Shown here in pieces: positions 24,600 to 36,170 of a stretch of 64,000 bases of DNA. Location: contig NC_003282.8 of assembly GCF_000002985.6 (NCBI RefSeq), positions 16,554,001-16,618,000 of the forward strand, read 5' to 3'. The DNA comes from Caenorhabditis elegans (taxonomy: Eukaryota; Nematoda; Chromadorea; Rhabditida; Rhabditidae). The stretch's first letter is position 1, and every line of letters starts with the position of its first letter. A program made the position numbers and the translations under genes. The notes under the pieces were generated by a model. That model saw only the letters and a program-made list of their open reading frames with translations. It did no database searches and was not told the DNA's origin.

Positions 24600-27500
24600 C
24601 CACAATAGCTTATGTTTGTTTCGATTTGCCAAAAATGTTTATATTTGTCATAGTTATGGCATCATTTTATTACTGATTGTTAACACTTTTTCTTGTGGGT
24701 GGGTGTGCCAACAGTAAGAATAGGTAAAGCATACTAAGCGGGGGTAAAAGGGAACTCGTAAAAATTTGAAACCCAAAGATCGAAAAATTGTCAAACAGCC
24801 GTTACTAAAATTTGTTTGAAGGCTGAAACTGAATTTTTTTTTTGTTGCAAATTTTGAAGATTTTGTTCCTGGATTCGATTTGAAAACTTTAAATACAATG
24901 AAAATCCAAAAATAGGTGGAGCCTATTATTGATTATACTTTTATCGGAAGCTTCTGGTTTAATTTTAAATTGTTTTACACGTTTGAAAGCGGATCACTAT
25001 CAGAAATAGATCAAAATGTGATGAAAAGTTTTATACGCACGCGGTGAAACGGTAAATTTCGAAATTCAGATTTTTCGATTTCTTATCAATTTTTAAAGTC
25101 ATTGATGGAGGAGTAGCGCCAGTGGGGATATCATTTAAAAAAACACTCCAAAAAACTCAAATTTTTTACAACTTCCAGTCAAAGTTTTGGCAAAAAAAAT
25201 TGTAGGAAGTTTTTTTTTGATCGACTTATAAAATTATGAGTGGCAAAATTTGAGTAATAGTCACTTTTTACAGTGAATTTTTAAAAATCCAATTTTTTTT
25301 CAAAAAGTTTTACCTTTAAAAAAATGTAGATGCTTTCTTTTAAACCATTGTGTTACTATTAGATTTTTTTCCTATAACAAGACAGTTTTCTGTAAAAACC
25401 ACCATAGTCACTATTCCAACTTAAGAGGTTTTGCTTACATTTGACTACTTCTGGCAGATATTAATTTCCTGGTTACGTTTCAATTTTTTTAATTACCAAA
25501 ATACAATTTGAGCGTATGAATAAAACCCAATTTACAAAGAGTATAATAAAAGCATGTTGAAACAATAAAAATTTTAGAAAATTTTTTTTTTCCGAAAAGC
25601 GCCAATTATTAAGTTTTTGCCACTTTTAAAGAAAACTATCCCTAAAATAATTGAATATTACCGTTTGAAACATAAAATTCGGAGGAAAACATTTTTTTTT
25701 CAACGATTTCCAAATAAGTGCCTAACAGAATGGTTGCCATTTTTGAAATAAAATAAACAACATTTTCAAAAAAAGTTTTGAATAGTTTTACTTTTTTTGA
25801 ATTTAATGTTTTAAATTAATTGTTTTGAATCATATCATTGAAATTTTAAGATCTTTCTCATGAAAAAGTTCTGAAATAATAACTAAAATATCAGTGACGC
25901 AATATAAATATTGTGAAACATAATTTTTATAAGTACAATTTTTCTGTAGAATTGTTGTATTCCATAGTACAAATCATGATTATATTTGCCTTACAACCAT
26001 TCTCGCTACATTGTGTTAACACAAAAAATTTCTGACTGTGTCACTATGCTGATATAGGCAACTGCAAATAATCTGAATGGACACGATTTAAAAATATTTT
26101 TTATTTAAAACAATTTCAAATAACTGATAAATCGATTTAACGCAATAGGTTAATGTTCGGTGCGGTCACTACTCCAACTTAAGAGATTTTGCCCAAATTT
26201 GATTATTAGGTCGTTCAATAAGTTTTTTCGTTTTTTTCTAGTTTTGGTTTTTTCTTGGATAATATTTTGCGGTTGTATAGAAGACTGTTAGTAATAACAA
26301 GCCCAACAATATCAGCCATATCGGTCAACTTCCAGATTATTTAAAACTCAGAACTATGATGACGAAAAAAAAATTTTTTTTCGAATTTTTTCATTTCTTT
26401 GTGAAATCAAAAACTTTGTATGCGTAGAGGTATAAGACAGTTAGTTAAACAAAACTAAAACATTTCAGAACCAGGCATAGCTTATTGGTAGCGCTACATC
26501 TGTTGGAAGTGTCGAAAACGCTTGCAAAATTGACTTTTTCATGTTTGAGCGGTGCTAACTTTTAAACCATGAGAGATATACAAAAGTAATGTATCACAGC
26601 ATTAATGTACACATCATCAGCTACATTTTATCAGTATGTTACATTGTTGTCCCTCCTCACGTTTCTGAGTTACAGTCGATAGAAATGAGCTTGGTCCAAT
26701 TTTCAAAAAACCCTAATTTTTCACGTTTTCGCCTGTAACTCCGAAATCAGGTGCCTGATTAAAAAACTTCAAATTAAAAATAAAGTGATTTTAAATTATA
26801 ATCAGGTACACAGTTGACCGTTTTGTCATATCATATGTGGGCAAAGATATGAACGGTCAACAAACAAAAAATGCATGATCGAAAAAATATAGAAAAATAT
26901 TGCAAAAAACTGTTTTACTCTTTCCGAAAAGAACATGAGCGTTTAAAAACACATTTAATATTTTGATTACTAATTAGGCTATCATAATCAAAAAACAGTT
27001 AGAGGTTATCTTGTAAAAAAAACTGTTGGATTTTTTTTCGATGTTTTTTTTTGAAAATTTTCTAAAATTTCCGCAACTTTTCTTTGACAATTCATATCTT
27101 TGCCCACATATGAGATATGACAAAACGGTCAACTGTGAACCCGATTATAATTTAAAATCACTTAATTTTTAATTTGAAGTTTTTAATTAGACGCCTGATT
27201 TCGGAGTTACAGGCGAAAACGTGAAAATTAGGGTTTTTTGAAAATTGGACCAAGCTCACTTCTATCAACTGTAACTCAGAAACGTGAGGAGGGACAACAA
27301 TGTAACATACTGATAAAATGTAGCTGATGATGTGTACATTAATGTTGTAATACATTACTTTTGTATATCTCTCATGGTTTAAAAGTTAGCACTGCTTAAA
27401 CATAAAAAAGTCAATTTTGCAAGCGTTTTAGGCACTTTAAACAGATGTAGCGCTACCAATAAGCTATGCCTGAGTCTGAAATTTTTCAGTTTTGTTTAAC

Positions 27501-28640
27501 TAACTGTCTTATACCTCTACGCATACAAAGTATTTGATTTCACAAAGAAATGAAAAAATTCGAAAAAAAATTTTTTTTTTTCGTCATCATAGTTCTGAGT
27601 TTTAAATAATCTGGAAGTTGACCGATATGGCTGATATTGTTGGGCTTGTCATTACTAACAGTCTTCTGTACAACCGCAAAATAATATCCAAGAAAAAACC
27701 AAAACTAGAAAAAAACGAAAAAACTTATTGAACGACCTAATAATTATGCCAGATATTAATTTCCTGGTTTTGTTTCTACTCATGATACAAAATATTATCA
27801 ACAAAAGATAAAGGGTACATCCAAAAATCAAAAGATCGAAATATTGCCAAACAACCGTTACAAAAATTTGTTTGAAAAGATTTTTTCACAGAACATTCGA
27901 TTGGAAAACTTCAAAAACAAAGAAAGCCCAGAAAAAGGCGGAGCCTATTATCAATTTTATTTTTAAAGGAAGCTTTCAAATTAATTTTTATATGTTGCTA
28001 ATGTATGCAAAAAGATCATTGACGAAATCGGAAGAAAATTTTTATACACACGCGGTCAAACAGTGAATTTCTCGACAAATTTAATCACCAATTTTCAACG
28101 TAATTAATTAATTTTTAAAAAGTTAATAACACGAAAAACACACAATTAACCAAATAAAAGTTGCATTCCAATTTTTTTTTGGTCGGAAAATGAAAAAAAA
28201 AGTGATTAAAGTTGCAGTAGCGCCAGTGAAGAAATCATTTTAAAAAACTCTGAAAAAATTCAATTTTTTCAGAACTTCCAGTCAAAGTTTTGGTAAAATG
28301 CCAAATTTTTGAAAAAATATGCGTTTTGGGGAGATCCAAAATTTTTCGACCCCCAGAAAGTATCAATACAAAATTAAGGTATGCAAAAATCGTAGGAAAA
28401 TTTTTTTTGGTCGACTTCCAAATCATTATTTTTATGTAACAAGACGTCTTCTGTATATTACCAACAAAAGATAAAGAGTATAATAAAAAAATGTTGAAAC
28501 ATTCAGAATTCAATTGTGACGCCTTTGGTCCCAAAATGACCAAACATCATAGTGAACCTTTTAAAAAACAATATTTAACTTTTTTGCCACTTTTTGAGAA
28601 GACTTTGTGTAGTATGATCGAATCCCTATAACAGTTGAAT
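24600..28640. other. 4.4 kb without an exact 21U core
   Basis: Between cores 24247 and 28650 no exact CTGTTTCA is found on either strand. The stretch holds the upstream DNA of the secreted-protein gene, the mariner-like foldback (26206-27740) and decayed units (TGAAACGG near 25045, TGAAACAA near 25559, TGTGTCAC near 26036, TCAAACAG near 28048). No gene seen; short frames at 27872-28066 and 28235-28543 have no support. Confidence 0.6.
26206..27740. mobile_element. Mariner-like foldback element, 1.5 kb
   Basis: Flanked by TA (26204-26205 and 27741-27742), with ends TTAGGTCGTTCAATAAGT and its complement. The inverted repeats run inward for about 650-750 bp each, leaving a loop near 26870-27080. 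The end sequence resembles mariner termini, and no transposase is present, so this is a non-autonomous foldback. Similar unfilled sites (a shared 'gccagatatt' context) lie at about 25440-25480 and 29120-29160, which shows the insertion point. Short open frames in the arms are by-products of the repeat. Confidence 0.85.
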
Positions 28641-29439
28641 GTAACTATTTGAAACAGCAGTAGACCACTAAATTCAAAGAATTTTTCAAATGAAAAAGTG
28701 ACAAAACCTGGGTGGTGATAGAGGCTTTTCGAAACACAAATAATTAATGAAAATTTAAAAAATTTTCTAAACATTTTGAGATCTTAACGTGAGCTAATAA
28801 GAATATTATAAAACATACTTTTTTACAAATAAAATTTTTACGTTTTATTGAAAATTTATTTTGTAGAAATTTGTGTTCCATAGTACAAATGCATGATTAT
28901 ATTTGCCTTACAACCATTCTCGCTACATTGTGTTAACACAAAAAATTTCTGACTGTTTCACTATGCTGATATAGGCAATTGAACATAATCTGAATGTTTT
29001 TGACACGCTATAAAAATGTTTTTGACACGCTATAAAATTCAAAATAACTGATAAATCAATCAAAAGCAATAGGTAAAAGTTCGGTGCGGACACTATTCCA
29101 ACTTAAAAGATTTTGCTCAAATTTGGCTACTTATGCCAGATATTGATTTCCTGGTTTTGTTTCCAATCATATTACAAATATATTATCAACAAAAGATAAA
29201 GATTATAATATAAACATGCTGAAACAGTAAACATACAATTCACTGCGGATCTGGGATTCAGGTACACTGCCTGGTGGTGCTCCTACTGGAATATAATATA
29301 AGCCACGTCTTAGCCGAGGACTGTGGCCGAATGAAAATTTTATTGACAAAATCATTGTTAATTAATTGTCTTAAAGTAGATTCTAAACAACAACAATAAT
29401 AACTAAGATAATAGTGAGCTAATAAGAATATTATAAAAC

Positions 29440-30080
29440 AAACTTTATTTATATGTAAAAATTCTTTTTGCCAAATTTTGTATTCTATAGTACAAATTCA
29501 TTATTATATCAGCCTTACCATGTTCCTTGCTACATTGTGTTAACACACAAAAATTCTCACTGTTTCACTATGCTGATACAAGCAATTGCAAATAATCAAA
29601 ATGTTTTTGCACGGTTTCGTATTAAAGCTCAAATTTACTGATAAATCACTCAAAAGCAAAATACTAGGTGCACGTTCAATGAGATACAAAATTTATTTAA
29701 AAACCTGTAGATTTAATTTGGAATATTTTCCAAAAAGTATTCGCTGCGAGCAGGATTTGAACCTACGCGGGCAATGCCCATTGGATTTCAAGTCCAACTC
29801 CTTAACCGCTCGGACATCGCAGCCCGGTTTCGGAGAGCTGGTTGGGGTGTTTTCGTTACCGCAAATGGCTGTGTTGTTCGCACATTTTGAGCGGAGAAAT
29901 GACTGAAAAAAGTATGCTGAAAGAGAAGAGCCTAGAGATGTGTCTACCTACCACTAAATCTATTTTGTTATCTCTTTTAAATCCTTTTTTAGAGATATAA
30001 CAATCTGAAAGATTATTTCCGGAATAAACCACAAAGAATTTATACCCATTATCAATAAAAAAACTGTTTCAAATATTTCG
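29440..30080 (-). repeat. Inverted duplicate around tRNA-Ser, right arm
   Basis: Reverse of the left arm, with matching 21U cores at 29560 (+) and 30064 (+). A diverged direct relative of its outer part lies at 28780-29050 and again at 25890-26080 (shared 'cattgtgttaacacaaaaaa'). Confidence 0.85.
29742..29823 (-). tRNA. tRNA-Ser (anticodon UGA), inverted second copy
   Basis: Identical to the tRNA-Ser at 23306-23387 but on the opposite strand, anticodon at 29788-29790. It is followed on its strand by a TTTTT terminator. Both flanks are also shared with the first copy, so the gene was copied as part of a larger inverted segment. Flanks have diverged more than the gene, as expected if both tRNAs are kept by selection or gene conversion. 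Confidence 0.97.
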
Positions 30081-31440
30081 TTTAACAGATTATATAAAAT
30101 TAATTCGTTTTTCGATCTTTTTTTCAGCATGCTCAGAAATGTTTATTTTTAGCAGCTCGCGCATTTTTAAGATTAATAAAAAAGTGTTAAACCATGATAT
30201 TTGATAAATTCAATTATATTCAATTATACACCAAACAATAAAACTGGCTAATTTTAAAATGTAGTATTTTTAACTAATGGAAAAAGGTGGAGATTACTTT
30301 TTCAAAAATATGAAAATTTTATATAATGTCACTGAAACAGTAATTTTTGTAATTTCGAATCTTTTACTTTTCAACTTAAAAATAAATTCAAAATTAATTA
30401 AATTATAACCTAAAAGGAGGAAAATAAATATTTGCATTCCCTTGTTCCAGTTTGATATCCGTATTCTGCGCTACCTTCTCTAAAATCTGGTGAATTTTTT
30501 ATTATCCACATATTTTATTGTCTCTGGTTTTGCATTTAACCCCTATTTGTCCCCTTTTTGTTTTTCACTCGGGGATATACATTATTTCTTTTTTTTTCAT
30601 ATTTAATCAATAAAAACCGTATTCAAGGAATAAACGTTTCGAAAAAAGAGAGGTAGTAATATGAAGCCATTGATACAAAATTATAACAACTTGACGAAAC
30701 AGTCAAATTTTTTTGCAAATTAAAAAATTTTTAATCGTTTTTTCTCAGTTTTTTTAATTCAAAAACGTTTTTCTCCTTTATAAAAAGTTTTTAAAAGTAT
30801 ATTTTCATTCAAAAAATCAAACTTTATTTATTTCAAAACTGAAAACTAAGAAAATCATCCAATTTATATTGTTTCTATGTAAAAACTTCAACCGAACATT
30901 AACAATGTATAATTTTAAACATTTTCAAAACATTACCAATTATCCCGATAAAAAATCATAAAAATGAATTCAAAATCTAACAAAGGTATGGAAATCAAAA
31001 AAAAATTTCAAAAAATGTTTGCTGTTTCAAATTTTCAATATTGTTTTGCTAAAATTTGTTTGAAATTTTCTTTTTTTTTCGTCTGTGTTATGTTGTTTTC
31101 TAATTGTAGTGATTTTTAAAAGTGTTGACACGCGATATTTTATAAATTCAATTGTATTTTAACACCAATAATGCCGGCTAATGTTAATATGTATAGTTTT
31201 CAATTTCTGAACTGAATCACTTTTTCAAAAATATAGAAATTTCATATAATGTCACTGAAATAGTAATTTTTTTTTGTAATTGTGTTTCTTTTACTTTTGA
31301 AAGAAACCATATTAATGTAACATTTTTCATCGAAACTCCCAGAGGAGTTAATTTTTAAAAACGGAAAATAAATTTTCGTTCAAGAAATAATGGAGCAAAA
31401 CCAAGAAATTTCCAAACTAGGGTTTTTTTCAGCGGAAAAA

Positions 31441-32911
31441 TCATTACCTATATATAAAAAAATAATTCCGTTTGTTCCGTAGTTTGTAGTCTGTGACGTC
31501 ATAGCTTACAAAGGCAAGGCGTTTTCGGCTGTTGGAGGGATATTAGTTTGGGGTTAGTAGTGGGATATGGCCGGGGTACTGTAGTAGTACTGTAGAGGTA
31601 CTGTAGGAGTACTGTAGGATTACTGTAGTTTAGGAAAAAATGAGTTTTTGTCTTTTGAAGAGATATAGGTTTGAGGTTAGTAGTGGGATATGGTCGGGGT
31701 ACTGTAGTAGTACTGTAGAGGTACTGTAGGAGTACTGTAGGATTACTGTAGTTTAGGAAAAATTGAGTTTTTGTCTTTTGAAGAGATATAGGTTTGAGGT
31801 TAGTGGTGGGATATGATCGGGGTACTGTAGTAGTACTGTAGAGATACTGTAGGAGTACTATAGGATTACTGTAGTTTGGGAAAAATTGACTTTCCGTCTT
31901 TGGAAGGGAAATTGGAAACTTCGGGAAAATTTTGGAATGTTCCAGAACCTTCTGGAAAATTCTGAAAGCTCTAGAACCTTCTGAAAAATTCGAGAAAATT
32001 CTGGAATGTTCTAGAACCTTTTGGAAAATTCGAGAAAACTCTGGAATGTTCTAGAACCTTCTGGAAAATTAGAAAAAAAATTCTGGAATTTTCTAGAACC
32101 TTCTGGGAAATTAGAAAAAAAATTCTGGAAAGTTCGAGAAAATTCTGGAATGTTCTAGAACCTTCTGGAAAATTCGAAAAAAAATTCTGGAATTTTCTAG
32201 AACCTTCTGGAAAATTTGAGAAAATTCTGGAATGTTCTAGAAGCTTCTGAAAAATTCGAGAAAATTCTGGAATGTTCTAGAACCTTCTGGAAAATTCGAG
32301 AAAATTCTGGAATGTTCTAGAACCTTCTGGAAAATTCGAGAAAATTCGTGAAAATTCTGGAATTGTTGTGGTGAGACCTATCGTGCTGAAACCCATTGTG
32401 GTGAGACCCTTAAAAATTTGGGCGGGAAATTCAAAATTTATGAGAACATTTTTTTGAGGGAAATTCAAGTTTTCTGAGTAACTATTTTTGTTTTAGTACC
32501 TCCTGGATGTTTCAAGAACTGGAAAATTCGGGAAAATTCTGGAATGTTCTAGAACCTCTGTAGGACTTTTTCTTTGTTTTGCTACAGCAATGTTCAAAGA
32601 ACTTAGTAATTAATTATTCAGACTTCTCCAGTTAAGGAACATTTTTAAGTTATTAAAAAAAAAGTATAGCTCTGTAGAATTTTTTCGAAAGTTTGATAAT
32701 GACAATGTGTTGGAAGAAAAACCAGAAAATTCTAATTGTCTCTGTGAGTTTTCTGAATCGTATACCATGGAAAGTGAAAATGCGATTTCATCGATAAAGT
32801 GTCAACTTTATTTTGATGAGGCATTTGTGAATGATTAAAAGGACATCAATGTGCTTTACATTTTAAACTCCGCCAGTCGTTGGCCGCGCCGGAGGCGCGG
32901 TCATCGGCTGG
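31441..32911 (+). mobile_element. Non-autonomous Helitron with heat-shock-element array
   Basis: Starts with TC after an A (31440) and ends CTGG before a T (32912), the A|T insertion rule of Helitrons. A GC-rich hairpin CCGCGCC-gga-GGCGCGG lies about 10 nt before the 3' end. Inside: a 5' part shared with the other copies; three direct units of about 124 bp built from repeated 'tactgtag' (31550-31920); a long TTCnnGAA array (about 31932-32346); and a 3' part ending in the hairpin. No Rep/helicase gene. It is nearly identical to the copy at 60953-61995 outside the repeats, so both are young. Confidence 0.88.
31932..32346. promoter_or_regulatory. Heat-shock-element array in the Helitron
   Basis: TTCnnGAA units at strict 5-bp spacing, e.g. 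TTCTAGAACCTTCTGGAAAA, repeat with little interruption for about 400 bp. This is the continuous alternating nGAAn/nTTCn pattern bound by HSF-1 trimers. Published work on C. elegans describes HSF-1 recruitment to heat-shock elements in Helitrons; binding at this copy is inference. Confidence 0.8.
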
Positions 32912-34683
32912 TCAATAATAATTCAGCCGTCTGAAATTGTTTTTTCTCAAAACTGAAAACAATTTTATAAAAGCTCTATTCAGTCACTACAATCTCTCTG
33001 TAATGCTACATTTTTGTAATTTCTTTTTCATTTTAATACATAGCCGGCTATAGCCAAGGACCATTAACAATGTCAGCAGGGAAAAGTTTTATAAAAACAT
33101 GATGAAACAGTTAAAATTTTTTCAATATCGAAATTTGTAAAAATGCACATGTTTCAATAGGTTTTAATAATGAGCAAATGTTATTGCCTAATCTATAAGA
33201 ATTTTGCAACCATTTGGTGCGTGTTTTGTAAAATATGAAAAACAGCTAAATAAATTTTTTTTTCTTTTTGCTTAAAAGTTTTCTAAAAGGTTTCAGTGAT
33301 AATTTTAGCAGTTTTATCGAAAATATCTACAAAAGAAAGTTCACTTTCAAGACTTCTAATTTATCTAGTTAGATTTAATATTCAAAATGAATTTTTTAAA
33401 GTAGTATTTAGTAATCGTGTACTCCTTTCATATGTATTGTATCTGTCAACTTTATTCATTGTACTGTGTTTCAAAATGGTAACTTTAACTTTTAGCTACG
33501 TAAAGAAAATCAACAATGAACTAGCTGATTGAATGCCTACTTGACACTTTGGTAAAACAGTAATTTTTTAAACAAGGGTAGGCATCATAGAAGGCACAAA
33601 AACGCCTGACCTGCTATATTTCAAGTCAAAATTTCACGGTATTTTTGCATGTTTTGAACAATTTCAAAAATTTTTGCTAACTGTTTTTCCAATTTTTTTC
33701 ATTTTATTTTCTGGAAAACGCCGAAAAAATTGCGGTTCGAGATTTTTAAGATTTTAAAGTATGAGACGTAATGACAGTAATTTTAAACTACTGAAACAAA
33801 ATTATAACAACTTGACGAAACAGTAAAATTTTTTTGGCAAATTTGAGAATTTTAATTGTTTTTGTTAGCTTTTTTTAAAAGTTCAAAACGTTCTTTTTTT
33901 TTAAACTGGAAACTAAGAAAATCATCCAATTTTTCTTATTTCTCTGTAGATACTTCAACCGAACATTAACAATTTATAATTCTCAACGTTTTCATTTTTT
34001 ATTGAATTTCATTTTTTATTGAATTTCAGTGAATTCTAACACCGCAATGTGTGTTTTTTGTTAATTTTTAAAATTTTACACAAATGGAATAATTTAAAAT
34101 TTTGAAAAATTCTTACTGCTTCAAAAAAGTTGTTTAAGCACACTGGAACCCGTTGAAAATGATCAAGTAGTCTTTTAAATGTATTGTATTTATACCGATT
34201 ATATTTGTAAACCAAACAGTAATCTTAAAAAAGTAAGTTTAAACTTCCGTTTTTGTAAAATTTGATTGAAAAAACAATAAAATGTTAACAGTTTTGTGAA
34301 ATAATAGAACAACAATTAGAAAATTTAATCGAAACAACGTTCTCGAATACTTTTTTTGAAAATAAATTCTTATAAAAACTCAGTAGAATATAACAAATTT
34401 TTGCCAAATTTCAAAAACTGTCAAAAGTTTCTACAGTATTCAATTGAATTAGAATTTTGTGAAATATTGGTCAAATGGTTTCTCGTTATTTTTTTTATTT
34501 GGTAATTAGTTTACAAACGTTAAATTGAGAAACCAAACTTGAAAAAAAAACAAGTGAAGCCATTTGAACTTGCCGGGAAACAGAAAACAATTTCAACTTA
34601 AGGATTTTTTCTGCAAAGTTAAATTTCAAATTCAAAATACGTTTTTTTTTCAGTTTTGTTTATACTCTTTTTTTGGATGTGGA

Positions 34684-35014
34684 GTACCGAAATCTGGGAA
34701 ATATTTTTAAATGACTCCAATTTTCCTCCTGATTCCGAATATCGATGTGAAAAAATTCCAAAAAATTTCCCTCATTTTATATTTCAGCTTGAAATCACGA
34801 ATTTCTTCAGGAGAAATATAAATGAGGCAAATGCGCTTCAAGGATAATTTATTTCGGCGCGTATTTGAAAAAGCTAATTGTGACGAAAATGAAAATCGCG
34901 ATTTCAAGCTGAAATATAAAATGAGAGACATTTTTTTGAATTTTTCACTTAGATATTCGGAATTAGAAGGAAAATTGGAGTCTTTTAAAAACAATTCCCA
35001 GATTTCGGTATCCC
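34684..35014. mobile_element. Foldback MITE, about 0.33 kb
   Basis: Ends GTACCGAAATCTGGGAA and a near-complement TTCCCAGATTTCGGTATCC. Arms include the mirrored CTTGAAATC/GATTTCAAG and pair with mismatches. Overlapping open frames on both strands here are repeat by-products. Confidence 0.65.
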
Positions 35015-35240
35015 ACCTTTAAGTAGACTTTTCATACAAATACGGCAAATCAGACAATACGTAACAATTCAATATTGGATTTTTGTGAACTGACTTTTTA
35101 ATGTGAAGTGAAACAGGAAAAAAAATCATTTAGAACAGTATTTAAAATTTTTAACAAAATGCTTACTTTAACTTTTAAACAATTTCTGATTGAACTTAGG
35201 TAGAAAATTAACAACTTTATGATACTTTAAAAGTACAGTA

Positions 35241-35265
35241 GGCATTAATGCTTGGACATCTCAGC
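35241..35265 (-). pseudogene. 5' fragment of tRNA-Ser
   Basis: On the minus strand the sequence through ACCGGGCTGAGATGTCCAAG matches the 5' end and leader of the two tRNA-Ser genes (ACCGGGCTGCGATGTCCGAG) with two differences, then loses similarity before the anticodon arm. Probably a truncated third copy; a chance match cannot be ruled out over so short a stretch. Confidence 0.4.
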
Positions 35266-36170
35266 CCGGTTTCTTCACACCCCCGACCCAGTGTATGGAA
35301 CTTGCTGTCGTGAAAGTGTTACCATGTAAAAAGATGCTCTAAGTCTCAAATTCTGTATGAGCTGTCAGAAGAAAACTTTTGTCAGAGGCATAACATTTAT
35401 CTAAAAAAATATAAGGTCAACAATATTTTTAAAGCATTTGAATATTGCATATCACAACAACTTGAAACAGTAGAAAATTCTATTGGTTCGAACTTTTTGA
35501 TTTTTATTTTGAATTGATCAAAAGCTATATTTCATGCACTATTTGAATTTTTAATTCTCAAAAATGAGAGAGTTTACTTTAAAATACTTTCTAGAATTTA
35601 AATTTTGTGAAAAAGTGTTTCGGTGAACGAATTGGAAAACCGAGTTTTTCCCAAAATTGATAACAAATTTGAAACAGTGATTTTTGAAAGAAAGATAAAA
35701 CGACCCAATGACCAATTTAAAATTGGTAGATTGAATAAAACGGGTTGAAACAATGAAAATTTTGGAAAAAAACTATCATTTTTTGAATAATTTTTTAGCA
35801 ATCTGAAAGATTAAATTTTGAAATAAAACTTAAAGTTTTGTATACCAATTCGAAAAAAAAACTGTTTCAAGCATTTTATTTAACAGAGTGTATGAAATTT
35901 ATTTATTAATTTTTTGGGCTTTTTTTGCTTTTTTTTTTAACGTACAACATCATATATTTTTGTTAACAGACAGTAGTTTAAATTCTTGGACCTGGGTGAC
36001 CTGATCGCATTAATTTTCAAAAATATGAAAACTTTATATAAAGTCACTGAAACAATATTTCTTTGTAATTTCTGATTTTTTTACTATTGAAAACTCATTT
36101 ACATTTAAAATGAGGCAAGTAAATATTTGCTTAATTTTTCAATCAGGCTTCCTTATGATCGTTTTTGCAG

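Larger units (their letters stand above)
28650..31029. promoter_or_regulatory. 21U-RNA promoter motifs, block 4 (7 cores)
   Basis: + strand: 28953, 29560, 30064, 31022. - strand: 28650, 29220, 30333. A one-base variant CGAAACAG stands at 30695. 28953 and 29560 lie in related units that share 'ctgtttcactatgctgata'. A short higher-GC patch at 29235-29325 is unexplained. Confidence 0.83.
33103..35869. promoter_or_regulatory. 21U-RNA promoter motifs, block 5 (5 cores)
   Basis: + strand: 35862. - strand: 33103, 35109, 35463, 35670. Variant CGAAACAG at 33816. No protein gene seen from 32912 to 36170. Confidence 0.83.
30300..36170. repeat. Diverged duplicate units between tRNA and palindrome
   Basis: Recurring landmarks: 'tataatgtcactgaaa.agtaat' at about 30320, 31240 and 36030; 'ttataacaacttgacgaaacag' at about 30681, 33802 and (in the palindrome) 37141; and 'gaatgcctacttgacacttt' with 'ggcacaaaaacgcctg' at 33530-33610, repeated at 36775-36856. 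Apart from the Helitron, the foldback and the tRNA relic I see no gene in this stretch. Confidence 0.65.

Noticed and set aside
29235-29325. Higher-GC patch with 'cctggtggtgctcc', reminiscent of collagen Gly-X-Y on the - strand
   Set aside because: Only a few codons long, with no longer alignment to the collagen here; not enough to call a fragment.
29586-29906. 106-codon frame on the + strand at the second tRNA
   Set aside because: Runs antisense through the tRNA-Ser and its flank; explained by the tRNA gene.
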